From: Thuidium tamariscinum
Lineage: Eukaryota; Streptophyta; Bryopsida; Hypnales; Thuidiaceae
Reading direction: 5' to 3'
NCBI GenBank assembly: GCA_947034885.2
Contig: OX344752.2
Span: 13,144,001-13,208,000 of the forward strand
Length of the DNA stretch: 64,000 nt
Under the pieces are notes generated by a model, which saw nothing but the letters and a program-made list of their open reading frames with translations, was not told where the DNA came from and did no database searches. Both the position numbers and the translations under genes were made by a program. This document shows, piece after piece, positions 12,501 to 24,475 of the stretch. How positions within the stretch are numbered: the first letter of the stretch is position 1; each line of letters opens with the position of its first letter.

Positions 12501-12959
12501 TAGAGAACTAAAAATTGGGATATTGGATTTAAAACTACATCCCTTATTCCAAGTCCCTATGTACTCTCAAATGCCTATATATAAGCACTTCTTGGAAGTT
12601 TTGGTGTCAAAAAAGTTAGACTTTAACTCTCAAAGCTTTAGTTGAGTGTACTAAAACTAGAAAATCCAACTTGGGCTCTAAGTTCCAACTATTCTTTTGA
12701 ATATAAAATGAAGAGAATGTAGATTAGATGCAAAAAGTGACCTAAAAATGGAATTTTGATTTTTTGACCTATATTTTGTTCTCTTGATTGCTATACAATA
12801 TTAAACATGACACAAGTTGGAACTTAAAGTTGGGACTCTTTTATTCATTCTATGAAGTTCCAAGATTTGTATTTGATATCTTTTATTCCCCTTCTACAAC
12901 CTAACAAAGTTGAAATTGGGCCTTCAATTGGAATGAAGAGTATTGGCACTTAAGACATA
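12501..12959. other. AT-rich intergenic
   Basis: No gene or repeat was recognised between the CACTA-type MITE and the Stowaway-type MITE. Confidence 0.3.
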
Positions 12960-13511
12960 CTTCCTCTGTCCCACTATAAGCTTCCAAATCAAGAAATTTT
13001 TTTGTCCCATTAAAAAACTCTTTTTTGTGATTTTGAAAGTTTAGTGAATGTTGTGTTGAACAACCTTGTGGGGGCAAGTGAAACAATTTAAGAGCATGTC
13101 ATTGGCCTTGCAAGCTTGGCCTAAAATGGCAATATCGGAGGCACCTTGTACTAATTGCTTTCTTGTTTAGTGACTACTTTGGCTCTATTAAAATTTGATC
13201 ACAAAGAGGGCTATTTTTTAAAATTTTTGGATACTTAGATTGGAGAACATATTATTAGAATCCTATTGTATCCACCACCCTTTAAATCATCTAAAATGAC
13301 AGAGTTGGCAACAATTATAAAATATATCAAATTTTGTACTTTTTACTTGTATTTGGGTGCCTAAACAATAGTGCCTAAGCTCCATGTTTTGCATAGATAT
13401 AAAGGATGGGTTATTCATTCTTGAATGCATGTATTTTTGGCTCTTTCATCAAAAACATAGTAAATTTCTTAAGGGGATGAGTTTTGGAAGCTTATAGTGG
13501 GACAGAGGGAG
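12960..13511. mobile_element. Stowaway-type (Tc1/mariner) MITE, 552 bp
   Basis: The left end CTTCCTCTGTCCCACTATAA and the reverse-complemented right end CTCCCTCTGTCCCACTATAA form a TIR extending about 28 bp. TA dinucleotides flank both ends (12958-12959 and 13512-13513). CTCCCTCYGTCCC with a TA target is the classic Stowaway signature. There is no coding capacity; the frames inside are chance. Confidence 0.88.
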
Positions 13512-14251
13512 TAGTATTAAGCAACCCTTAGGTGAATAGATTAAACAAAAATGAAAGGAGACATCCGAAATTGAAAAGTCTCCTTCTCCAAGCCCTCTCC
13601 ATTTGCCACTAAGAAGTCTTCCTTTGAATGTCATTACCTTTGGATTGGTATAAATAGCCAAGAGGGCATGAAATGCAAGCAAAAATCTTTAAAAACAATA
13701 GATTCTAGAGTTTAAGTCAAATCCATGTCTTTGAAGTGGGCCTAACTATAATTTTAGGGGTTAATATTTTATGACTTTGGTTGTCACAAAAGGAAAAAAA
13801 GCAAGTTTTCCAACATTGGACCTTCTTGGAGACCTCTCATTTCCTGATGTGAAGAAATTTTTCAAGGACTTCTTGATTTCAGCCAATCAAAACCTTCGAA
13901 AATTTGGCCCCTCGCCTCTCGATCTGGGCTCCGTCTACTGTAGTGAAGACATTTCTTTTCACTTAGGCTCCTCTCCCTCTGGCCCTCTACGTGTGGTCGC
14001 AAGAGCTTTCTTTCGTCTTGTGCGAAGCAAATTTAGGGCTGGTCGTGGTCGGACAATTGTGTAGTCGAAATTAGTTTGTGCAGTATTTCCGAGTGCAGCT
14101 GGGAACCCATGATTTGGATTCAGATGTCCGTGGCCAAAGAGTGGCACATTCGTATTACAATGATGACCTGGATGTACATTCTAATTCACGAAACTGAGTG
14201 AACCTTGTCCAGAGTGAAGCGGTGTTTTTGAGGAATTTGCGAACTCTGGCG
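13512..14251. other. Upstream region of the ICT1-like gene
   Basis: The sequence turns GC-richer from about 13,900, as expected of a promoter and 5' UTR. The 97-codon frame at 13771-14064 resembles no family I know. A lone AGGGGTTAA at about 13,758, with no partner found, may be the end of a TTAA-bounded element. Confidence 0.35.
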
Positions 14252-14956
14252 ATGGCTGTGGCGATAACGAGAGCTATGGCTATGGCCATGGCGACCTTGG
14301 CAGCCCCGTTGGTTTCCTCATCTGTGTCTTCGTCCTTTCCTCAGACGTGTAATAAGGTGCGAATTGTGGCCGCAATGTCTCCGTGGTCTCTGCTACGAGG
14401 TTCAGGGGGTGTTTCAAAGTGGCGGTGTATGAGTTCGGGGAAGGAGGATTACAGCCAACGCGTGCCCGCGCGGCTGGCGCAGAAGCAGCAAGCTTTGGAT
14501 GCGTTGCCAGAGTACGAAGATTTGGACAAACCTGTCCCGAAGGTCCAATTAGATCACGTGACAGTGAGCTTCGCTCGGAGCGGCGGAGCTGGTGGGCAGA
14601 ATGTGAACAAAGTGAACACGAAAGTGGACATGAGGTTTAATGTGATGAGGGCGGAGTGGCTGCCGATGAGGATTCGGGAGAAATTGCTGGTGACCGAGAA
14701 GAATCGAGTGAACAGCGAGGGGGAGCTCGTGATCTCGTCCACGCGGACGAGGACGCAGAAAGGGAACGTTGAGGATGCGTTGAGCAAACTCCAGGAATTG
14801 ATCGATGCTGCGGCGTATGTGCCGCCCCCGCCTTCGGAAGAGAAACTCAAGCGGATCAAGAAATTAGCGAAGATAGATAATGAGAGACGGTTGTTGGATA
14901 AGAAAAAGGCAGGCTCCAAGAAGACTGAACGGCGCAATAAAGGCAGCTGGGATTGA
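14252..14956 (+). CDS. ICT1-type peptidyl-tRNA hydrolase / class I release-factor domain protein (organellar)
   Basis: A single-exon protein of 234 residues with an RF-1 type catalytic domain. GGQ lies at residues 114-116 in the context RSGGAGGQNVNKVNTKVD, and a Lys/Arg-rich C-terminal tail (KKLAKIDNERRLLDKKK and following) is typical of codon-independent rescue factors, which insert that tail into the empty mRNA channel of stalled ribosomes. It lacks the codon-recognition domains of RF1/RF2. ICT1 homologues release peptidyl-tRNA in mitochondria. The Ala/Met/Ser/Arg-rich first ~60 residues, without acidic residues at the start, look like a transit peptide. ATG 14252 is the first in frame after a stop at 14195. 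Codons are much more GC-rich than the flanks. Mitochondrial rather than plastid targeting is inferred. Confidence 0.92.
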   Translation: MAVAITRAMAMAMATLAAPLVSSSVSSSFPQTCNKVRIVAAMSPWSLLRGSGGVSKWRCMSSGKEDYSQRVPARLAQKQQALDALPEYEDLDKPVPKVQLDHVTVSFARSGGAGGQNVNKVNTKVDMRFNVMRAEWLPMRIREKLLVTEKNRVNSEGELVISSTRTRTQKGNVEDALSKLQELIDAAAYVPPPPSEEKLKRIKKLAKIDNERRLLDKKKAGSKKTERRNKGSWD

Positions 14957-16445
14957 CTCCCACAAGTTCTCCCATTGTAAGATTCTAGTTTTTCTCCGTG
15001 CTTTCATGGGACCATTCTTTGAAAACAATATGTTCCAACGCCCAACAGAAGACACCGGTAGAGATTTCAGTTAGGGTTGCCGTTTTATTAGGGCCACAAA
15101 TTGGCTCCGGAGATGTAAGCTTTGAAAAATATTACATTTCAATCGAAACAGTACAAGTAATCACAGAAAACCGATGATAGGCTCTGTCGGTGTTACCCTC
15201 TGCGGTTTGCGCGAGGCCTAGAGTACTGTGTAAAGAGTGTTGCTGCAATATCAAAAAAATGGCAGCTATATCACAGAATCACGGAACTTGCGTTCGTGTA
15301 CCTCTTCTCTCATTACACAATTTGATGGTCATGATATGCTCTATATGTTACAGCTGGATGGTTTCCCAAATTTCTCATCACACAAAGAATGTTACAATTT
15401 CGCTTTACAAAATTGATTCTACGCTGTCGGTTGCAATGATGCAAATGGCGCAGGACATGAGATCATATTTGAAACACATGCTTCTGTAGCTCCGAAAGCC
15501 GTTCATGCTTGGCCTGTATCGCCAACTGCTGATCATTAACCTGCAAGGTGGAAATGGACGACGCACTTCAGTCATCAGTCCAACGCGTTGATAGCAACGG
15601 AAGAAGCAGTCTCATTCGTTCCACTCACAATGGAGAGGCCTCTCTGTTTTGAGTCTTGGCACACCATATCATTGCCACCAGGGCTTAACCTTCATGTATT
15701 GACACAAGGCTGCTCATGTGAATGCCAGGCAATCAAAACAATCAAACAAGGAAAGCTTGAGGATAAAATTCGGGTTGAGGTTATAAAATTCTTATCTCCA
15801 ACCATAGCTACTTATCAAAGGATTTTGAGACTAGTGTTTAGCACCACCATAAGCAACGTTCTCAAGACGATTGTGTGACTCTAATGTGCTTCCCTGGGTG
15901 ATTGGCAGCTTGCCACCCCCATGGTGCCCGCACTTCCAACACTGCAGCTCACAATAAATTTTCCTTCAGCTGTTCAAGTTGATTGATTATTGGTACTATC
16001 CAGTGAACTCATATCACCCTTCCTAATAGGCCCAGCAGTGGCCAGGACAGTCGAAGTTACCTTGAAGCTGCTGCACCACAATTTGGCAATTGCGACCACT
16101 TGAATTTGCAAGGCGATGGCTGTTCACAATTTGGATGAAAGTCGATAATCGCAGAGAAAAAGACACCATCACTGTGAAGAGTCCTCAGCTGCCCTCCTTC
16201 GCTGATGCCAGTGACGAATTCACCAGGATAGGAATCAACGGAAGGAGTCATATTTACTCCCCCAACAGTTCATCATTTTCAACAAATTTTCGAATTTGAG
16301 GCTCTAACCAAGCATTGGACATTTGATACTCATTTATCAATCATGCTCGATGAATCCTCAGACCCTAAAAAACATTGGCCACTTAGGCTTTTGAATCCCG
16401 TTCGTCGAGGATATAGAAATGGTGAGCAGAAAAGCTGAGACTCCC
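14957..16445. other. Intergenic between convergent genes
   Basis: Contains the 3' ends of the ICT1-like gene (+) and the C78 peptidase gene (-). Open frames at 15190-15489 and 15588-15878 show no recognisable domain. No repeat was identified. Confidence 0.35.
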
Positions 16446-18296
16446 CTAATAGGTGTAGTGCACACTGCTGAGGACTTTGAGGGATTCGTATTCTTCCCCA
16501 GTGGCGAGCCCGGGATCCACATAGCAAAGCTGGTACTCAGCATGCTTTAAGGTTTGAAGCCCTCGCTTGAGCAACCTCTGCCACCCACTCTTCTCCCGCA
16601 ACGTCCTCACGATGTCTCCCGTCTTCTGCGACGGATCCAGCACGAGAAAATACACCTCGTCCGCCTGTCCTCCCACGCGTCGCCGTTTCTCAATCCCCAC
16701 GATAGTTCTCGAGTGTCCCCGGTGCTGGAAGTAGAGCGGCGAGCGCTTGGAGAGCACAACCGGTTGCCGCAGGCGATCAAACGCCGTGGTCGCGGCGGAG
16801 CTTGTCCGATTTTGCCGCTCCATGAAATAGTTCCACACCCAATCCACAATGTGTTGGTGCCTGTTGTTGGCTTCCGCAGTGGAAGTCTCGTCTCCTCGCC
16901 CCCCTCGTGATGAGTCCTCTGCGGTGGCGGACTCGCAATCCACCCCCTCGTAGCCTTCTGCGACATCGCGCTCATGTTTGTTGGAGCTGTTGCGCATCTT
17001 CTCCATGCACGCCACGCAGAGGTCGGCGGCGTGACGAAGGTCGGCGTGGCGGTAACGCACACCCTGGATGGGAAACTCCCCACAACCCGAGCATTCGGAG
17101 AACCCGGCGTCTTGGGAGTCACTACCGACTGGCGATTGGTGTCTTGAGGTGGATCTCGACCTTGACGCGGATCGTGATCTAGATCCTGCGCTTGAATCGC
17201 CGCTTCCATGCGCTGTGGATGACGAAGATTTCCAGGTGAGGCTGCCGCGCGTAGGTTGCGCATTCGCGTCCTGCGCTTCGCCGCGAGAGCTCTCCACCTT
17301 TCCAGGCCCGAAAGATTGAAAATCAACAACCCTAGCGCGCATGCCAAAGGATCGCAATAAGGCCGCGCACTCGGTGGTGCCGATCCACTTGTGCGTGCCC
17401 ACAATTTCCCAATTGAAGTAATCTGCGCCTGGCGTGTCGAAGCCATTGCGCCACGCCACTTCCACCCATCTCTGAAGTGAGAGAATGTCGGGCACAAATC
17501 CGCAACCCCCGAACAAGACGTCGCGGGCGTCCTGGTCCGTCATCAGGAGGTGCGAGGTCAGCATTTGAATGTTGCGCCACCCGCATCCCCACCCGAGATC
17601 TTCTCTATGGCGACTCTCGTAATGCTCCACCCATCCCGAGAGTGCGATGGTGGAGAATGCCGCCCGCTGATCGGCTTCCAAGCAACGTTGCAAGAGGTGC
17701 ATGAGCCCCTCGCGCACGGGCATCGTCGTCGTCTCCTTCGTTTGCCCGGCCCTGAGCGAGCGCACAGTTTCCTCTAAAGGTCGTTTCCGCAGCATCTTGC
17801 TCATCTTGCCGTATTCGCCCTCGCCATAGGAGTTTCCCCGCGGGCGTTTGCTCACGCCCTTGTCGAAGAAGGGATGCGTTTCCTTGCCTGAAACTTCCTC
17901 CAAGGCGAGCTTATGTTGAAGACAATGTGATTCCCAATCGTGGATAGGAACCTCTTGGTTACACCCTCGGTCGCAGGAAACAAAGTACTGGGAATCCTCC
18001 AGTTTCTTGTCACCAGAGGAGGAGCTCGCGACTTTCTGCGCAAAGCTGCGATCGTTGGCGATCTCTTCGGCGTCAAGGTGAGAGTTCACATGGCTTTCCA
18101 GGAGGACTACAGAGACGATGCAATGACAAAGGGGACACTTGTCTCTCTTCTTTGGCAGCTCTTCCATGGTGCAAATCCCGCGACGCCCGCTGTTGCTTAC
18201 CCCCCTGCCAAGCAAAACCACAGCGCATTCTTCGCAATCGCTTCCTACCAGCTGCACATTCGTGAACGGAAACCAGATTCGCCTCCTTAACGACAA
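16446..18296 (-). CDS. C78 family cysteine peptidase, ZUFSP/ZUP1-like deubiquitinase
   Basis: An intronless frame of 616 codons. It begins with two zinc-finger-like segments: CPLC (54-57) with H69 and H73, then C108/C112 with H124 and H128. The papain-like C78 fold follows, with the predicted nucleophile Cys238 in DLGWGCGWRNIQML, His528 in YFQHRGHSRTIVGI and Asp554 in YFLVLDPSQ. ZUFSP/ZUP1 cleaves K63-linked ubiquitin chains in genome maintenance; UFSP1/2 relatives mature UFM1. The N-terminal fingers and the GHSRT motif favour ZUFSP. Between Cys and His lies a long insertion: a Ser/Arg-repeat tract (about 370-385) and a ZZ-like finger (402-430, C-x2-C then DLCVAC) in which the middle Cys pair is not conserved. 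Met44 (18167), just before the first finger, may be the true start. No frameshift is seen. Confidence 0.87.
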   Translation of the reverse strand: MSLRRRIWFPFTNVQLVGSDCEECAVVLLGRGVSNSGRRGICTMEELPKKRDKCPLCHCIVSVVLLESHVNSHLDAEEIANDRSFAQKVASSSSGDKKLEDSQYFVSCDRGCNQEVPIHDWESHCLQHKLALEEVSGKETHPFFDKGVSKRPRGNSYGEGEYGKMSKMLRKRPLEETVRSLRAGQTKETTTMPVREGLMHLLQRCLEADQRAAFSTIALSGWVEHYESRHREDLGWGCGWRNIQMLTSHLLMTDQDARDVLFGGCGFVPDILSLQRWVEVAWRNGFDTPGADYFNWEIVGTHKWIGTTECAALLRSFGMRARVVDFQSFGPGKVESSRGEAQDANAQPTRGSLTWKSSSSTAHGSGDSSAGSRSRSASRSRSTSRHQSPVGSDSQDAGFSECSGCGEFPIQGVRYRHADLRHAADLCVACMEKMRNSSNKHERDVAEGYEGVDCESATAEDSSRGGRGDETSTAEANNRHQHIVDWVWNYFMERQNRTSSAATTAFDRLRQPVVLSKRSPLYFQHRGHSRTIVGIEKRRRVGGQADEVYFLVLDPSQKTGDIVRTLREKSGWQRLLKRGLQTLKHAEYQLCYVDPGLATGEEYESLKVLSSVHYTY

Positions 18297-20570
18297 ACCT
18301 CGATCACCTTCGAATTCCTCTGTCTACATTGACAACAAGACACCTGTTAGCCTCAGGAAATCACCTCTACGCTCGTCATTGTAACAAAATTGTGCTACTC
18401 ACAAACAATTGATTGCACTCCCATCTAATTGACCCACACTCCCTAGAACCTCCCTGAACCTCTTCAAACCTATTTTCGGAGCTGAACGTCCACCCGCGTA
18501 GCCCAAATCACAGCATTCCAAATTACCAAACAAAGTGCAAAAGCGATGCAACCACAGAAATCGAGAGAATGCACGGCGTCTACAGGACTTATCGATCTCA
18601 CAGAGAAGAATGATCAAACCCACATTGAAAACCACGAAGCTTTAATAGCACAACGCATTGCCTACGAGTCTCCCACAAGGCATGAGCGCGACGACATTGA
18701 CACCTCAAGCAACCCTAAACCGTCACACACGTCGATCACTCGCACCCAAGTCACTCAAAAATCATATTCTACACCCAAAACTGCTACTCGTTCTCACAGT
18801 GCACGAGAAAGATGCAAACAGAGAGATGCAGAAATGACGAGCTCCACATCGACAGGTGAAGTAATAAGAGAGAATCGAACTTACAGCAGCGATCACGGCC
18901 AGATGCCGAACGAGAACAAGTGAGCTTCTAGATCGACATTTGCTGCATTGCGGTTGACGCGTTTCCTTCGCTGGCACACCAATCTAACGAACGAGCTCCA
19001 CTGGTGTCGTCCGAGGTGCAATCAGCTCCGGGTATGCTTGAAGGTTCCGAGCATTTTCTTCTCGTAAGCCCTACTTCCCGGCTGTTTATGGGGCTGCAAC
19101 CGACACTTTGGGCCCCTTGGCATGACCTCATGATTGGGAAGAGTTGGTTGAAAGGCGAATTCTCGCGCTCAGTGCGAAAGAGAGGAAAGGGCAGGCGACA
19201 CTCAAATGTTCGGGTGTCGAAATGCCAACAAGTGTAGGCCAAGGGGGGTGACGCTTCAGCCCAGCTTGCCCCGTCACCTGCCACGCGGTGACAATTAAAA
19301 CACATGCCAGGATAACAGGGCTCGTGTTTTGGGTGACGTGGCAGGGAGAGGAGGTGGGTAAGAACTTGGTAGTTTGGTAACTTGTTCTTGAGAATCCTGT
19401 CAGTTGTTTGACCATGCGTTCGTGGCGGGTTCAAATGTTCAGTTACTGTATCAAGCCCAAAGTCCAAAATAAGAGATGTTTTTTTCCATAAGCAGTCATC
19501 ACAAAAAGATTATATTGCTTTTTAAATGATTTCACGTCGGAACATACAAGGCCATTTCGTGTAAGTTACATGACCCTTAAATAATTACTTTTGTTGCTTT
19601 GTACTGTAGAGTAAGTTGAAGATTACCGTTACAACAAGTCTCCAACACCCAACTGAAGTGAAAGCAGTAGGCGTTGCGGCGGTTTCATCAGAGGGTCTTT
19701 CAGAGTTTTGAGACGGTCATCGCACAAATATTATCCTATTTGCCGTGTGTCTGCAATCACCAGTATTGTAGTGATTTACGGAAGATTGGTCCACATGTTC
19801 TGTGTTAACAGACAGTAGAATACGAGTGAATTAGCCAGCAGGGACTGCCGGTAGTATGTGTCAAAAAACTCGACGTCCCCGAGGATCAAGGAAACCTGAG
19901 AAAGTCTCGGCAACAACCTTAGTACCGGAGTTGCAATTTCTTGATCTGAGTCACCGTAACAGTCATCCCAGGTTTGAGTGCTGAACTCTACAACATTGGG
20001 GCGTGCTTCCAGAAACACCGAGCAAAAGCTCTAGATTAGAAAATAGGAACAGATGGGAAAACTCAGTCTTGCCGAGTAACAAACACAGGGAAGAATTATC
20101 TAATCAAGAGGAGTTCAAGAGGGCATGAATGATGCCAACATCATAGCACACCCAGCTACAGAAGAGATATAGGGTAACAACTCTAGCAACAAGATCCCAT
20201 TGCAGGCACAACTCCCTCATAATGTAATCATTCGCTTTGAAATGCTGTTATTGAAGTTTCAGCAAGATTTTATTGAAATTTTAGCTCACATCAAGCATTG
20301 GAACGGCAGAAAAGAACGAATCTAATGGATGAGAGGATGTGTACCGCCCGAGAGCAGCTGGCAATGGCGTAACAGCGGGATTCAGAACTGCGCTTTAGAA
20401 GTCAAACAGTTGAATAGCCTTCCCTTAGTCACTACATATTTTTGTATTCCATTCTTGAAGAGAAATTCTTGACCTTGCCGAAGCCTAATGAAAACTTAGT
20501 GGCCTGAGAATCTGCCTGAAAATCTTGGCCTGCGCCTGCTGTTCGTTTGGAATTGAATGACATCTTCCGC
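18297..20570. other. Intergenic / upstream region of the C78 peptidase gene
   Basis: Holds the promoter of the minus-strand C78 gene. Frames at 18546-18923 (+), 18928-19467 (-) and 19776-20018 (-) have no recognisable domains and are treated as chance. The part after about 20,430 is probably the 3' UTR of the acyl carrier protein gene. Confidence 0.35.
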
Positions 20571-21792
20571 CTACTTGGCTCGTGGGTGAGATGCAACGAA
20601 GTCAATTGCATCAGCAGCTGATCTGATCTTATCAGCATCCGCATCAGGAATCTCCAATGCGAATTCTTCTTCAAGTGCCATGACAACTTCCACTTCATCT
20701 AAGCTGTCCAGGCCCATTTCCTTGAACGTAGCAGTCTCCGACACCTGCGCAAACGATACAATGATTTCAGAGGAAAGAGTGGCAAAGGGGAAGAACTCAA
20801 GTGACAATTGCTATGAAACAGTTCACAAAGTTTCAAAGAAAGAGAGCTACAGGAGGAATCTGTCACCTGAATGCTAATAAAATAACTCTTCGGCAAAATT
20901 TTGAAGAGTAATTTGAGTTATTTGTAAAGACCCCCACTTTGGGCATGACTTTTTTTAAAGTTGAGATGGCAACTATAGTTGAAGTGTCAAACTTTTTTGC
21001 AAGATACTTATGTCATATGCCTTCAAAAGTGGGGACCAAACTCTTTTAGGCACCATTTTGATGGAAAAATAAGTTTCATACCCACTTTTATTTTAACTTT
21101 TTTTTAACTCAACTGGCTTTTTCACAAAACTCATGGGTTTAAACCCCGGTTTAGAGTACTTTACAAATAACTCAATTATAACATAAAATCTAGAAATACA
21201 CGTCAAGACCGCATTCTCACAGAACGGGAAAAAAAAGGTACACCTGCATGAAAATAATTCTTGATAATCAAAGCATCTACCCAACAGGTCTGCACGCATT
21301 GGCAGAACTCTTCCACTGGAGTCTCCCGGGGTCCCGGACGAATACACCTCTTATCGTCCTACTCGGTATTGCACAGAACCCTAAAACCTCAACCATCGGA
21401 CAATCTACTCCCATTTCCACATAACGTCACCAAGACCTAAAACCTTACGACAGCGCAATAGATCCAGAAATTTAAATTTAGTTGACACAATACCACGGTG
21501 CAGAAAAACTCGCTCAAGGAACATAATTCCACCATCCGGACAATACACCCGAAATTTGAATGAGAAATATGTCCCATACCTTCGAAGCATCCACTTTTTG
21601 ACTAGACTTCACAACCGAGAGCACACGATCAATGACGTCGCGGCGATCCAAGTACGTCCCGTGCGCGTGGGCTTCCTCCGACATCGTCCTGACATTGCCA
21701 TTCCCCAATCCGCAAGTGGCGACCACCGGCACGCGCAAGTGGTTCAATAGAGACGCCTGCAGCGCCCGCAGCGACGGCCTAACAGCCTGCAT
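20571..21792 (-). CDS. Mitochondrial acyl carrier protein
   Basis: Two exons on the minus strand, 21792-21580 (71 codons) and 20744-20571 (57 codons plus TAG), join in phase 0 across an 835-bp GT-AG intron. The 128-residue product carries the 4'-phosphopantetheine site Ser85 in EMGLDSLDEVEVVMALEEEF. TYLDRRDVIDRVLSVVK precedes it, and it ends DFVASHPRAK, as mitochondrial ACPs do. The first ~38 residues (R/L/A-rich, no acids) form a likely presequence. Mitochondrial ACP holds acyl chains for type II fatty-acid and lipoate synthesis and is also a small structural partner of respiratory complex I. The usual TANF...DLGLDSLD stretch is shortened at the exon junction but the length is otherwise normal. 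A small transposon sits in the intron. Confidence 0.94.
20914..21174. mobile_element. 261-bp MITE in the mtACP intron
   Basis: Perfect 16-bp terminal inverted repeats, TGAGTTATTTGTAAAG and its complement, bound the element, and a 3-bp direct duplication ATT flanks it (20911-20913 and 21175-21177). It carries no coding frame. The superfamily is not clear: 3-bp duplications fit Harbinger or CACTA, but the ends match neither well. Confidence 0.75.
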
Positions 21793-23245
21793 GGTGTCCC
21801 TGGAACTCCCGCTCGAACGTCAATCGAAGGTTGGCGACGCAAAACAGACACAGCGAGAGAGCTGCGGCGAGAATTGCATAACATTGGAAATCACGATTAG
21901 GGTTTCGGATTCTAAAGAGTCCTCGGATACCATCCGTTCCCATCAAGAGCGGTTCACAATAAGGGAATAAAGTAGGAGATCGATAAAGTGATCCTTTTAA
22001 AGCTGATGGAGAGTTTGACTTCTTAAACATTTCCTTTTAGTAAATTAGTAAATTAATCTGCAAAGAAAATCCTGCTTGAAGGTCAGATTCAGGAATAGTT
22101 AAGTCGTTTATGGGGGAAAATTATGAGGTGATATAGACCTGTGAGAATTTGATGTGGAAATTCAATTTTGACATCGAAGCGTCAAATTGGACCTTCACTT
22201 ATGATAATAGGTATCTCATTAAATTTAATTTGGGGGTGGGGCTTTCATAGAATTAGTTATGAATTTTGAATATTAAATCAAAAGGTTTTGAGAAGCACTC
22301 ACCCCTTCATAAGTTCATTGTTGATACATCAACAATTGCAATTGGTATATTGAAGAAAGCAAAAATATCTTTCTACAAAATAGTACTTTCAAAGCTTGGT
22401 CACTTTGTAGACCTCCTACTTCAACAACAAAATTATTTAAGTAAGGATTTCAACACATGTCGTTTTACTTAAATATAATTTTTTTCTTGAATCATTTAGT
22501 AGTGAACAAGAGACTTCACATATTTTAGAGAATGCATTTATGAATTTTTAAAGAACTCAAACTAATTGGTATAATCAATATCAATCCTAAACTCTTATAA
22601 ATAGAAGTTGTACATTATTTTAGGCTAAATTATCTAAAGGTTGGTTTCTAAAATCATTCAACATTAGGTGTACTTACCTTTCCTAAAAAGATAAGGACAT
22701 GTGCATAACATAGTATGAACACCAACTATCTACTTTTTCTTTTGCCAATATTCAAAATTTATTTATAATTTGATTTTTAAAAAAAGAATAATATTTGTGA
22801 CTTTGCAAGTGGAAAATAAGTCGTCTAAAATTAGATTGCAAGAACACTTTGACTTTAAAATAGAAGGATATTCATTTTCAAAGTTAATTTGAAATAACAC
22901 CAATGATTTGATAGTAAAGTCACCTATAAATGAAGTAAACACCATCTTAACCACTAAAAGAGCAAGCTATGTTGCCAAAAACCGTAGTTTGGTCTTTTAG
23001 GGGTTAAAGTAAATGTAATGAATATTAAAATGGTCAATTCATTGAAAGTTCAATGACTTCCTACAATGGCTTCTTGAACATTTATAGTTTCTTGTAGGTA
23101 GTGTTGATAATGGATACTCATACTTAACACTCATAACAAAGTTAAGAAAAATTCAAAAACTTCCTTTAGTCAAACCCATTCTTAGCTGTGCCTAAATATA
23201 TAGCCTAAAAGATAAGTATCTCAATTATGAAAAATACATCAATCT
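21793..23245. other. mtACP upstream region and AT-rich intergenic
   Basis: The first ~200 bp are GC-richer and hold the mtACP promoter and 5' UTR. The rest is AT-rich. A solitary AGGGGTTAA at about 22,997 may be a leftover end of the TTAA-bounded family. No gene was recognised. Confidence 0.35.
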
Positions 23246-23592
23246 CATTAGAAGAGATTTGATGGCAACAAAAGCTTGTTTCAAGGTATTCATGAGCATG
23301 TACCTTGTGCTCTTAGAAAATTGTAAACCAACCCTATTGGCTAAATTTTTTGAATTTTTGAAAAAAAAATTCAAAAATTCAAAAAAATTAGAAATTTCTA
23401 AGAAACCTTTAAATTATTTTTAAAAATTCAAAAATAAATTCAAAAATAATATTTTAAAAATATTTTAAAATTAAAAATAATAATGACAGAATAGTCTTTT
23501 AATTATGTCAAATTGTTGAAGTGGCACATTCCTATAGTCCAAAAACTCAAAAAAACTTGTGGTCTCCCATTGCCCTCAAATCCCTTCTAATG
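23246..23592. mobile_element. MITE family B, copy 1
   Basis: Ends are CATTAGAAGAGATTTGATGG and, reverse-complemented, CATTAGAAGGGATTTGAGGG. Its interior is AT-rich with nested short palindromes of AATTCAAAAATT type. The same ends occur at 24476, 33225 and 35716. No convincing target duplication was found, so the superfamily is unassigned. Confidence 0.7.
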
Positions 23593-24475
23593 CCTCTACA
23601 ATGAACTTTGACTTTGAAGAAAAATAATTTAATATTTGGTTCTTTGATCTTAGATAAATTATTTAATCCTCTGAGGATTAGAATTCCTTCCAATAAATAT
23701 GCATAATGTAAAGTAAAATAGCTCATTGAAAAGATATATTTGTAGATTTCTAGCAATGACTATGTTTGGCATTCCTAAATATATTTTACCTCAATTGAAT
23801 TCCTAAATGATTGACCAAAACAAGTCATTCAAAATTTATAATTGTAATTGAAATTTTGATGTATAAATGAAGCTATTTCAAGCTTGTCACTTTCATTTCT
23901 AATGAACATTTAGTCACTCCTAATATGTAATTGTTTTGTTGTATTGCATCTCTTTACTCTTTTAACTATGTTAGGATGGAAAGTAGTAAATGCATCAAGA
24001 TGCAACAATTGGATCATCTATTGAGGCTTTCAATTGGTAGTTTAACAAAATCAAGTAATTCAACTTTATACCATTTCATTGACATTCTATGGCTTGTTAT
24101 AAAGAATTCTTAAAAGATTGTTTATATTAAAATATTGTTCCTTGTATGAATCTCATTTCATTTGTCACTTTACATTTGTTCAAATAAAACACAAGGAAAG
24201 AAAAAAGAAAAAAGTATGTTTCTTAGCAACTATATAAATGGAGAGTTTAATTAGAAGGATAGTTCTATTATTAATTTATAGCAAATGGGCATATTTTAAG
24301 TAGCAAATGAAACTTTCATGCCTCCTAGTAGAAGCACATTATTAATGACAAAACTAGTGATAATCTTCAAAACAAGACATTTCATTGCATGTATAATGAG
24401 ATAAATAACAATATGAATACCAATAGTTGAAAATCATAGAATTTTTCTAAACAACTTTTTATTCTTTTCAAACAA
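23593..24475. other. AT-rich intergenic
   Basis: No gene or repeat was recognised between family B copies 1 and 2. Confidence 0.3.

Noticed and set aside
13771-14064. Plus-strand open frame of 97 codons before the ICT1-like gene
   Set aside because: No recognisable domain; lies where the promoter and leader are expected.
16607-17497. 296-codon minus-strand frame overlapping the C78 gene
   Set aside because: It is a shifted-frame shadow of the C78 peptidase coding region; the 616-codon frame carries all conserved motifs.
18928-19467. Minus-strand open frame of 179 codons
   Set aside because: No domain, no homology I recognise, and odd composition; treated as chance.
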